Program-made: the position numbers and the translations under genes
In this document: positions 1 through 5,201 of the stretch, one piece after another
Position numbering within the stretch: the first letter of the stretch is position 1
How the letters are laid out: every line of letters begins with the position of its first letter
The notes under the pieces: generated by a model
Database searches by the model: none
The model's input: the letters and a program-made list of their open reading frames with translations, nothing else
What the model was told of the DNA's origin: nothing
Assembly: GCA_002278985.1 (NCBI GenBank)
Contig: NCJP01000100.1
Coordinates: 6,232-11,432 of the forward strand
Direction: 5' to 3'
Length of the DNA: 5,201 nucleotides
Source of the DNA: Erythrobacter sp. 34-65-8
GTDB taxonomy: Bacteria; Pseudomonadota; Alphaproteobacteria; Sphingomonadales; Sphingomonadaceae

Positions 1-928
1 AGGCCTGACGGGCGCGCAGGGCCAGGATCATGCCCGCCATGCCCAGCACCGCCCCCGCTGCCGCCAGCAGGGACCATTCATAGCCCTCGACAAAGGTCGA
101 GATCAGCATCGCCACCACGATCACCAGCACGCCGTTGTAGGCCGCACGCCCCGGCCCGATTTCGCGCACGATGGTGTAGTACAGCGGGAAGGTGACGACC
201 GATCCGGCCAGCGCCAGCCAGGCCGTGCCGGCCCAGAAGGCGGCCGAGGTGGGGAACACCGGCGGGCCGGCAGTCGTCCAGGCCAGCACGACGTCGATGA
301 TCGTGCCGTAGAGCATTGACCAGGCCAGCAGGCTGACCATCGGCAGGCTCCGGCCGGTCGGGTTGGCCTGCACCACGTTGGCAATCGAGGCAGAGAGGAT
401 GCCGCCTACAGCCAGCACCACGCCCAACAACACGTTGCCGTCGAGCCGCACGGTCTGCGCCTCGTGCACCAGCAGCAGGGCAATCCCGGCGATGGCCACC
501 AGGCTGCCGAGCAGGAAGCGCGGGGTGACCTGCTGCCCCAGCCACCAGCGGCCGAGCAGGGCATTGGGCACCATCAGCATTCCGAACATGACCGCAACAA
601 TGCCCGAGGTCAGGTGCATTTCCGCCCGATAGACGAAATTGAAGTTGCCGCAGAACTGGGTCAGGCCGATCAGCACCGCCAGCAGGTGCCCCGCCCGGCC
701 CAGCCCGAGCGGCTGGCGCATGACGAGCGCGACCGCGAACATTGCCGGGGTGGCCATCGCAAAGCGGTAGGCGATCGACCAGCTGGCCGGGACTTCGGCA
801 ATCTGCCCGGTGATGACATACCAGGTGCTACCCCAGATCAGCGCAACCAGAATGAACGGCAGCGCGATGCGCGGGCGCAGCAGCGCGATGCGCGGGCGCA
901 GCAGCGCGTGCGGGGGAGCGTTGGTCAC
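1..928 (-). CDS. EamA/DMT-superfamily permease (partial, C-terminus beyond left edge)
   Basis: A 309-codon frame is open from a GTG at 928-926 to the window edge with no stop. It encodes a very hydrophobic inner-membrane protein with the layout of a drug/metabolite transporter: two EamA-type repeats (about residues 24-153 and 165-305) and roughly ten membrane segments. The first helix carries the family-typical WGSTWYVI (32-39), and the last helices contain VAMLISTFVEGYEW (272-285), the usual conserved stretch before the final helix. Family members average about 300 residues, so only a short tail should be missing. The start is chosen because the GTG overlaps the stop of the upstream aldolase gene in a GTGA, indicating translational coupling. 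The N-terminal cytoplasmic stretch is lengthened by a perfect duplication of LLRPRIA (9-15 and 16-22). The substrate cannot be read from sequence; amino-acid or metabolite export is plausible from the neighbour. Family call firm, substrate unknown. Confidence 0.9.
   Translation of the reverse strand, partial: MTNAPPHALLRPRIALLRPRIALPFILVALIWGSTWYVITGQIAEVPASWSIAYRFAMATPAMFAVALVMRQPLGLGRAGHLLAVLIGLTQFCGNFNFVYRAEMHLTSGIVAVMFGMLMVPNALLGRWWLGQQVTPRFLLGSLVAIAGIALLLVHEAQTVRLDGNVLLGVVLAVGGILSASIANVVQANPTGRSLPMVSLLAWSMLYGTIIDVVLAWTTAGPPVFPTSAAFWAGTAWLALAGSVVTFPLYYTIVREIGPGRAAYNGVLVIVVAMLISTFVEGYEWSLLAAAGAVLGMAGMILALRARQA
859..908. repeat. 21-bp perfect tandem repeat, about 2.4 copies, in the permease start
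   Basis: Two identical adjacent 21-bp units lie at 860-880 and 881-901. The following 7 bases (902-908) match the start of the unit, and base 859 matches its end. The period is a multiple of three, so the permease frame is kept and the peptide LLRPRIA is encoded twice, just before the first membrane helix. The extra unit adds two arginines per copy to the cytoplasmic N-terminus. It looks like a recent slippage or unequal-exchange duplication, since no base differs between the units. Confidence 0.93.
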
Positions 929-1920
929 AGGCTGCTGATGGCCTGTGCGAGCGCGCTCGCGTGATCCTCGCGGGTGTTCCAGGCAGCTACGAACCGGGCA
1001 GCATCGGTGCCCCAGTCGTAGAAGCCGAAACCTTGCGCCCGCAGCACATCACGCTCGGCCGCGGTCAGGCGCACAAATACCTCGTTTGCCTCGACCGGAT
1101 GGAGCAACCGCTCGCCGCAGGCCATTCCGATGGCGGCGGCAGCGGCATTGGCGGCCCGCGCATTCTCCAGCCACAGATCGCCGTCCAGCATCGCGATTAG
1201 CTGCGCCGCGAGGTACCGGCCCTTCGATTGCAGGTGACCGGCGCGCTTGCGGCGATAGCGGGCCACGTCTGCCAGCGCAGGATCGAAGAACACGATCGCC
1301 TCGGCACTCATCCCGCCGTTCTTGACGCAGCCGAAGCTGAGCGCATCCGCCGGGCCGACTGCTTCCGCCGGGGAGCAGCCCAGAAAGGCGACCGCGTTGG
1401 CAAACCGCGCTCCATCGACATGGAAGCCCAGCTTTCGCTCTGCCGCGAGCGCGCCGATCGCGGCGAGTTCGGCAGGGCGGTAGGCGCGGCCATATTCGCT
1501 CGCCTGTGTCACCGAGATCGCGTGCGGCTGCACCTGGTGCACGTCATCGCGGATCGGATCGACCACGGCGCGGATGGCGTCGGGGGTCAGCTTCGCACCG
1601 CTCCCCTCGGCCAGCATCAGCTTGGCCCCGTGGAGGTAGAACCCCGGCGCGCCGCCCTCGTCGACCTCGATGTGCGCTTCGCGGTGGCACACCACCCCGC
1701 CGTGAGGCGGGCACATGGTGGCAAGCGCAAGGCAATTGGCGGCCGTTCCGGTGGCGACCCACAGCACCGCGCAGTCCCGCCCGAACAGGTCCGCAAATCG
1801 CGCGTCGAGGTCCCTGCTCAGCGCGTCGCCGTCATAGGGCGCGTCTGGCGCGTCGGCGGCCTGCATCGCAGCCCAGACACGGGGGTGGACGGCGGCGGCA
1901 TTGTCGGACAGGAACTGCAT
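925..1920 (-). CDS. Low-specificity L-threonine aldolase family PLP enzyme
   Basis: This 331-residue protein has the size and motifs of the threonine aldolase/beta-eliminating lyase family (COG2008, fold-type I PLP enzymes, cytosolic), whose members split L-threonine or other beta-hydroxy amino acids into glycine and an aldehyde. Visible family marks are SDN near the N-terminus (5-7); ATGTAANCLAL (56-66), which holds the cofactor phosphate; His83 in CHREAHIEVDEGG, which stacks on the PLP ring; HVDGAR (167-172), whose Asp169 pairs with the pyridine nitrogen and whose Arg172 is a substrate-carboxylate ligand; SFGCVKNGG (195-203) with Lys200 as the Schiff-base lysine; and Arg309 in ARFVAAW. All key residues are present, so it should be active. 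The ATG has a modest AGGGG about 9 nt upstream. Its stop overlaps the permease start by 4 nt. The SDN..HP..W opening differs from the E. coli LtaE type, so the true substrate could be another beta-hydroxy amino acid. Confidence 0.92.
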   Translation of the reverse strand: MQFLSDNAAAVHPRVWAAMQAADAPDAPYDGDALSRDLDARFADLFGRDCAVLWVATGTAANCLALATMCPPHGGVVCHREAHIEVDEGGAPGFYLHGAKLMLAEGSGAKLTPDAIRAVVDPIRDDVHQVQPHAISVTQASEYGRAYRPAELAAIGALAAERKLGFHVDGARFANAVAFLGCSPAEAVGPADALSFGCVKNGGMSAEAIVFFDPALADVARYRRKRAGHLQSKGRYLAAQLIAMLDGDLWLENARAANAAAAAIGMACGERLLHPVEANEVFVRLTAAERDVLRAQGFGFYDWGTDAARFVAAWNTREDHASALAQAISSL

Positions 1921-1929
1921 GGTGGAACG

Positions 1930-1934
1930 CCCCT
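1930..1934 (-). promoter_or_regulatory. Ribosome-binding site of the aldolase gene
   Basis: On the minus strand, AGGGG lies 9 nt before the ATG at 1920. It is a moderate match to a Shine-Dalgarno sequence and supports that start over downstream ATGs. Confidence 0.5.
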
Positions 1935-1947
1935 AGCGGCCCGCACG

Positions 1948-1978
1948 TTCTTGGCAAGAAGGAGACGCATCTTGGCAA
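1948..1978. repeat. Palindrome and 9-bp direct repeat at the acetyltransferase start
   Basis: The 13 bases at 1948-1960 (TTCTTGGCAAGAA) form a palindrome with two perfect 6-bp arms around one central G. The 9-mer TCTTGGCAA occurs at 1949-1957 and again at 1970-1978, exactly 21 bp (about two helical turns) apart. The second copy covers the TTG start codon, and the palindrome's last two bases enter the ribosome-binding site. This could be an operator in the 51-bp divergent gap, or a local 21-bp duplication that has decayed. No regulator gene is visible in the window. Confidence 0.45.
1959..1964 (+). promoter_or_regulatory. Ribosome-binding site deciding the TTG start
   Basis: AAGGAG lies 7 nt before the TTG at 1972. 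It is the best Shine-Dalgarno match in the window. It places the start there rather than at the in-frame TTG at 1951 or at start codons further upstream inside the antisense of the aldolase gene. Confidence 0.75.
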
Positions 1979-2271
1979 TCGAAGGGCTCGAAATCACCCA
2001 TCATGACAGGGGAGCGGGCGGCGAATACCGCGCTGTCGTGCCGGGAAGCAACAAGGTGGGCCGGCTGACCTGGAAAGCGCGCGGCGAGAGCGTGCGCGTG
2101 GCTGACCACACGCTGGTGCCAGCCGAGCTGGAAGGACGCGGGATCGCTGCCGCCCTGGTCGATGCGCTGGTCGCCGATGCGCGGGCGCAAGGCTTCCGGA
2201 TCGTACCCCAGTGCTCCTATGTGGAGACGAAATTCCGCCGCAACCCTGACTGGGCCGGCCTGCGCGCCTAA
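1972..2271 (+). CDS. Small GNAT-like N-acetyltransferase (YjdJ/NATD1 type)
   Basis: This is a 99-residue cytosolic protein, the usual length for the compact GNAT-related family (COG2388; bacterial YjdJ, human NATD1). These keep only the acetyl-CoA-binding core of the fold. Visible marks are a short N-terminal sheet (RAVVPGSNKVGRLTW, 20-34); HTLVP (46-50); the pyrophosphate loop LEGRGIAAALVDAL (53-66), matching the Q/RxxGxG/A acetyl-CoA motif; and VPQCSYVETKFRRNPDW (78-94), where Cys81 and the aromatic/charged residues after it are family hallmarks. The acetyl acceptor is unknown for most members. The same frame is open far upstream, but that part is antisense to the aldolase gene; the TTG with a strong ribosome-binding site sets the start and gives the standard family length. 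The gene is alone on its strand, diverges from the aldolase over 51 bp, and converges on the PH-domain gene with overlapping ends. Confidence 0.88.
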   Translation: MAIEGLEITHHDRGAGGEYRAVVPGSNKVGRLTWKARGESVRVADHTLVPAELEGRGIAAALVDALVADARAQGFRIVPQCSYVETKFRRNPDWAGLRA

Positions 2272-3794
2272 CCCTGGTTCAGCTCGCTGAAGTCGGCCTC
2301 GGCAATGCTGGCGAGCACGGCATTGCACACCTCGCGCGCCCGCGCCACCGGCACACCGGGAATTTCGAACGTGCCGCCTGCCAGGCCCAGGTGGAGTGTG
2401 CCGTAACCATGCCAGTGCCCAAGCGGATCTTGCCGGAAATCGGCTGACTGCAACTTGACCCGCGGTGCGATATCAAGCCGGGGTGCCAGCCAGCCCCTGC
2501 GCGCCAGCACCTGATGCCCGTCAATCAGATGGCGTGTATTGTACCAGGCAATCCAGTTCCCTGCGGCACCGGCAACGGCCACCGCCATGGGGAGCAGCGC
2601 CCACAGATATTCACCCAGCCCGATCAGCACTGCGGCGGGAATGACCGGCAGCAGGGCTGCCAGCAGCATCGAATCGAACCGATAGGCCGTGCTGGCCCGA
2701 TGCCAGCGCGCGTCTTCCGGCGGCGGGGTGAACCCGGCCGCCTGTGCTACCGGCCACAATTCCTCAAGCCGTCCGAACGGGGCCACCACGTGGTTGGCCG
2801 AGCCGGCGTCCTGCGCCAGGCTGACGAAAGACAGGCCATGCCAGCCGAACAGGCGGCGCAGCAGGCGCGTGCCGAGGGTCATGGCCTGCACCCGGTGGGC
2901 CGGCATGACCACATCGGTGCGCGTCAGCAGACCCCGGCGGCGGCGGAATCCCTTGTCGGTCTGTTCCAGCAGGAAACCCCACTCGCGCAAGGTCGTTCGC
3001 ACCACTCCGGTCGCGAACCCGAGTACCAGGATAGAAGCCACGGCGAAAATCCCGCCGACAATCTGCGCAGTCGCGCCAAGACCGGCGAGCCACGCCCCCT
3101 GGCCTGCCAGGCGTTCCTCCCACTGGTCGAAATCCCAGATGTCGAATGGCAGGAGGAAGTCGAACTGCTGGGTTACCCCGAACAGGACCGCGATCACCGC
3201 CAGCGAGAACTCGAACAGGCCGAACGTCACTACCCGGCGCGGCCCCATGGCGAACAGGGCAGTCACCGGGGCAAGTGCCGCAGCTGCATGGTCATCCTGC
3301 CCGACAGGGGACTGGTCGCGCCGCGCGCGGATCAGTTCGCGCAGCTCTTCCCCCTCGGCTACGGTCAGGTAGGTCAGCGAAAGGTCATCGGCCCCGCCCG
3401 CACCGGTTTCGAAGCGGACTTCGACCAGCCCGAAAATCCGCGCCAGCGGCCCCTGCTCCAGGCTGACATCCTGGATCCGTTCATAGGGAACCGAGCGCGC
3501 CGAGCGGGCCAGCACGCCGCTTTCCAGCCGGATATCCTCCGCTCCGACATGGAACGTCAGCCGGTGCCACTGCAAGCCCGCAACGATGACGTTGATCGCG
3601 GCCACCAGCAGCACCACGCCGAGCGCAATCCAGAAGATCGAACCCTGGTCGCGCATGACGAAGACCAGCGCAGCAATCCCGGCCACAGACTGCCGCAGCC
3701 CGGCCACGGCCTTGACCAGCAGGCCGACCGGCGCGGTGCGGCGCGGCTCTGCCGGCGCAGCAACGGCCTCTTGGTTCACGGCTTGCGCGCTCAC
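2268..3794 (-). CDS. Multi-bPH2-domain membrane protein (YdbT-like)
   Basis: This 508-residue inner-membrane protein belongs to the COG3428 bacterial-PH-domain family. Three repeats of the bPH2 pattern (short strands, then R/K-rich turn, V/APxxR(I/V)Q, then glycine-rich strands) are visible: about 76-155 (VLARSARSVPYERIQDVSLEQGPLARIFGLVEVRFETGA region), 270-345 (GLLTRTDVVMPAHRVQAM, 288-305) and 420-495 (APRVKLQSADFRQDPLG, 443-459). Hydrophobic segments lie near 35-47, 52-74, 190-208, 243-262, 376-393 and 396-416, so PH domains alternate with helix pairs. YdbT of B. subtilis is of similar length and pairs with YdbS in the same order. The start is GTG at 3794, overlapping the upstream gene's stop in GTGA, so the two are co-translated. 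The molecular function of the family is not settled; Bacillus homologues help cells survive membrane-active peptides. The stop overlaps the end of the convergent acetyltransferase gene. Confidence 0.9.
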   Translation of the reverse strand: MSAQAVNQEAVAAPAEPRRTAPVGLLVKAVAGLRQSVAGIAALVFVMRDQGSIFWIALGVVLLVAAINVIVAGLQWHRLTFHVGAEDIRLESGVLARSARSVPYERIQDVSLEQGPLARIFGLVEVRFETGAGGADDLSLTYLTVAEGEELRELIRARRDQSPVGQDDHAAAALAPVTALFAMGPRRVVTFGLFEFSLAVIAVLFGVTQQFDFLLPFDIWDFDQWEERLAGQGAWLAGLGATAQIVGGIFAVASILVLGFATGVVRTTLREWGFLLEQTDKGFRRRRGLLTRTDVVMPAHRVQAMTLGTRLLRRLFGWHGLSFVSLAQDAGSANHVVAPFGRLEELWPVAQAAGFTPPPEDARWHRASTAYRFDSMLLAALLPVIPAAVLIGLGEYLWALLPMAVAVAGAAGNWIAWYNTRHLIDGHQVLARRGWLAPRLDIAPRVKLQSADFRQDPLGHWHGYGTLHLGLAGGTFEIPGVPVARAREVCNAVLASIAEADFSELNQG

Positions 3795-4345
3795 AGCGTC
3801 TCGCGCCGGATGTGAGCGCGGATGGCTTCGCGCATGGCAACCGCATCATTGTTGGCCAGGCCCGGCAGGCGGACCGAGGCATTATGGGTGCCTGCCGTGT
3901 GGACTGTCAGGGTGGCGAGGTCATACATCCGTTCCAGCGGGCCCTGATCAAGGTCGATGTGCTGCACCCGGCCGAACGGCACCACGCTGTCGCTCCGGAA
4001 AAGCAAGCCGCGCACGACCCGCAGCCGGTCTTCGCCCATGGCATACCCCCGGGCGTAATAACGCTTCAGCGGCGCCTGAATGATGATCCATGTTGCCAGC
4101 AGCGCCACCGGGACAATGATCGCGCCAAGCGGCACCAGCCCCGCGCTTTCCAGCACCAGCGCGGCGATCAAGAACGGCAGGGTGAACAGCACAGCCTGCA
4201 GGCGCAGGACCTTGACGTGCGCGGGATGAAGCGGGGTCAGCGCCTCATCATCGAGCGGCCCGGTCAGCGGAGTTGCGACCGGGGTACCGGCCGGTGCAGG
4301 CGTCATGTCGGCCGGCGGGGCTGTTTCAACGGGGTTTTCGTCCAT
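3791..4345 (-). CDS. bPH2-domain membrane protein (YdbS-like)
   Basis: This 184-residue protein has three parts: a Pro/Ala-rich, probably disordered cytoplasmic tail (1-35), two membrane helices (about 49-66 and 70-90), and one bPH2 domain (about 95-178). The domain shows the family signature clearly: RYYARGYAMGEDRLRVVRGL (95-114), VPFGRVQHIDLDQGPLERMY (122-141) and a strand ending TVHTAGT (147-153). This matches COG3402 (YdbS), normally about 160 residues; the proline-rich tail accounts for the excess. It is co-translated with the downstream large PH protein, and such small/large pairs are common in bacteria, so the two probably form one membrane complex. No good Shine-Dalgarno precedes the ATG at 4345, and the tail is weakly conserved in character, so the exact start is uncertain. 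Met14 is an alternative without better support. Confidence 0.88.
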   Translation of the reverse strand: MDENPVETAPPADMTPAPAGTPVATPLTGPLDDEALTPLHPAHVKVLRLQAVLFTLPFLIAALVLESAGLVPLGAIIVPVALLATWIIIQAPLKRYYARGYAMGEDRLRVVRGLLFRSDSVVPFGRVQHIDLDQGPLERMYDLATLTVHTAGTHNASVRLPGLANNDAVAMREAIRAHIRRETL

Positions 4346-4395
4346 GTGGTTTAGATGGACAATACACCGCGCCAGAGCAAGCCCGATTTCCGATA
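4346..4395 (-). other. Short intergenic spacer before the PH-domain pair
   Basis: These 50 bp separate the acyl-CoA dehydrogenase stop from the PH-pair start. It contains no hairpin that looks like a terminator, and no convincing -35/-10 pair or Shine-Dalgarno. The PH genes may therefore be read through from the gene upstream, but the sequence does not settle this. Confidence 0.4.
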
Positions 4396-5201
4396 CTACC
4401 TCCGCTGGTCGAACCGCCGGCCAATCATTGCAGCGGCAATGTTGGTCTTCTGCACGTCGGTGGTGCCGCCCGCGATACCCCAGGCGAAGCCATCACGCAG
4501 GCGCTGCTCCATCCCGTAAGCCTTGTGATAGCCGTAGCCGCCCATGACCTGCACCCCCAACGAAGCGACATCGCGCACGATCTCGTTGGCAAAGCACTTG
4601 GCCACGCTCGATTCGAACACGCTGGGCAGCTGGTTCGGCTGGTGGGCCGCATTGGCCGCCGCGCGCCAGATGAGCAGCCGCGCTGCCTCCACCTTCATCG
4701 CCATTTCGGCCAGCTTGATCTGGACCGCCTGGAAATCGACGATCGGCTTGCCGAACGCCTTGCGTTCCTGGGTGTAAGCAAGTGCCTGCTCCAGCGCCCC
4801 CGCCGCCACGCCCAGCGCCTGGGTGGCATTGCCGCACCGCTCCAGCCCGAAGGCGCTCATCAGCTTGCCGAAGCTGCCGGCGGGCACGACCAGGTTCTCC
4901 TTCGGCACCCGGACATCGTCGAGCAGGATGTCGCGCGTCTCGATCCCGCGGAAACCCATCAGTTCCTCACGCGCACCGAAGCTGACGCCCGCCATTCCCT
5001 TCTCGACCAGTACCGCACCAATACCCTTGGCCCCTTCGTCATCCGACAGGCGGCAATAGGTGACGTAGTATTTCGCGTGGCCCGCGCCGCTGGTCAGCGT
5101 GTCGAGGCCCCCGAGCAGACGCAGCAGGCTGGTCTTACCCGCGCCGTTCGCGCCGGTGAGCACGGTGAGGGATCCTCGTTCGACCTCGAGGTCGACGCCG
5201 C
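4396..5201 (-). CDS. Chimeric frame: ABC-ATPase Walker A segment joined to truncated acyl-CoA dehydrogenase
   Basis: The frame enters from the right edge and ends at TAG (4398-4396), giving 267 visible residues. Residues 1-38 read as the start of an ABC ATPase; from about residue 39 the protein is an acyl-CoA dehydrogenase (flavoenzyme, alpha,beta-oxidation of acyl-CoA thioesters). Dehydrogenase marks are GHAKYYVTYCRLSDD (40-54), KGIGAVLVEKG (58-68), ILLDDVRVPKENL (91-103), the FAD-contact stretch RKAFGKPIVDFQAVQ (146-160), GGYGY (220-224) and GIAGGTTDVQ (241-250). The medium-chain-type catalytic Glu position is Gly244. Glu120 in GLERCGNAT fits the isovaleryl-/long-chain-type catalytic base instead, so the C-terminal domain looks intact. 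What is missing is about 150 N-terminal residues, including the helical domain and the usual T/SEPxxGSD flavin/substrate loop, so a complete enzyme is unlikely. It may be a non-functional relic, a fusion, or a chimeric join. The ORF's first in-frame start codon (GTG, 5163) lies inside the Walker A region and is probably not the true start. Confidence 0.8.
   Translation of the reverse strand, partial: GVDLEVERGSLTVLTGANGAGKTSLLRLLGGLDTLTSGAGHAKYYVTYCRLSDDEGAKGIGAVLVEKGMAGVSFGAREELMGFRGIETRDILLDDVRVPKENLVVPAGSFGKLMSAFGLERCGNATQALGVAAGALEQALAYTQERKAFGKPIVDFQAVQIKLAEMAMKVEAARLLIWRAAANAAHQPNQLPSVFESSVAKCFANEIVRDVASLGVQVMGGYGYHKAYGMEQRLRDGFAWGIAGGTTDVQKTNIAAAMIGRRFDQRR
5086..5201 (-). other. ABC-transporter ATPase N-terminal fragment (Walker A)
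   Basis: The first 38 visible residues contain GVDLEVERGSLTVLTGANG followed by AGKTSLLRLLGGLDTLTSG. GANGAGKT (16-23) is a full Walker A loop, preceded by the usual strand and turn (L..VERGSLTVLTG) and followed by the helix SLLRLLGGLD and the TSG that commonly precedes the next strand in ABC domains. The Q-loop, signature and Walker B are absent because the sequence switches to acyl-CoA dehydrogenase. The subfamily (LolD/MacB-like or CcmA-like) cannot be decided from this length. Confidence 0.82.

Noticed and set aside
78..545. Minus-strand open frame of 155 codons inside the permease region
   Set aside because: It is in a different frame from the permease, which is open throughout and has clear membrane-helix composition. 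The alternative translation is Arg/Gly/Ala-rich without any domain.
1696..1711. GC-rich hairpin with 6-bp arms and a GTGA loop
   Set aside because: It lies within the aldolase coding region, encodes the CPPHGG stretch, and has no T-run. It is best explained by coding sequence.
1228..1971. Upstream extension of the acetyltransferase frame, giving 347 residues
   Set aside because: This part lies opposite the aldolase gene, has no family resemblance, and would make the protein far longer than its family. The AAGGAG before TTG 1972 gives the normal length.
2175..2189. A 15-base stretch of the acetyltransferase gene identical to part of the permease tandem repeat
   Set aside because: Both are Ala/Arg-rich or antisense-equivalent GC-rich codons, and no further similarity extends either side. 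Probably chance from codon bias.
2514..3815. Long plus-strand open frame of 433 codons opposite the large PH-domain gene
   Set aside because: It is the antisense of a well-supported gene. The translation is rich in Arg, Gln, His and Pro, with no recognisable domain, as expected from high-GC third-position bias.
5168..5199. BamHI, XhoI and SalI sites clustered near the right end, with a short CTCGAGGTCGAC match to common cloning polylinkers
   Set aside because: The bases code for a sensible ABC-domain stretch (VDLEVERGS) in the preferred GC-rich codons, and the site order does not continue as a polylinker. Worth a vector screen given the nearby chimeric join, but coincidence is likelier.

Overview
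The window is GC-rich, densely packed bacterial DNA. Short gaps, 4-nt start/stop overlaps and GTG/TTG starts suggest a high-GC alphaproteobacterium, and the protein style resembles Sphingomonadales (Erythrobacter/Novosphingobium-like). The order-level guess is inference. No rRNA, tRNA, CRISPR array or insertion sequence was found.

All genes but one are read leftwards. From right to left on the minus strand they are: (a) 5201-4396, an open reading frame entering from the right edge that begins with an ABC-ATPase Walker A segment and continues in frame into the C-terminal two thirds of an acyl-CoA dehydrogenase; (b) after 50 bp, a small bacterial-PH-domain membrane protein (4345-3791, YdbS-like); (c) overlapping it by 4 nt, a large multi-bPH2 membrane protein (3794-2268, YdbT-like). 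A single plus-strand gene, a 99-residue GNAT-like acetyltransferase (1972-2271), converges on (c) with a 4-bp overlap of the coding ends. Divergent from it, 51 bp away, a minus-strand pair begins: a low-specificity threonine aldolase-family PLP enzyme (1920-925) and, again with a 4-nt GTGA overlap, an EamA/DMT permease that runs off the left edge.

Two functional pairs can be read. The PH-domain proteins form the conserved YdbS/YdbT-type membrane pair, known in Bacillus for peptide-antibiotic tolerance. The PLP enzyme and DMT permease are translationally coupled, suggesting an amino-acid metabolism/export unit.

The most unusual object is the ABC/acyl-CoA dehydrogenase join at about 5080-5095. 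It is either a real gene fusion or deletion scar, or a chimeric join near a sequence end. Other notable items are an in-frame perfect 21-bp tandem duplication in the start of the permease gene, and a 13-bp palindrome plus 9-bp direct repeat around the ribosome-binding site of the acetyltransferase gene. Nearly all of the window is coding; no gene-free stretch exceeds 51 bp.
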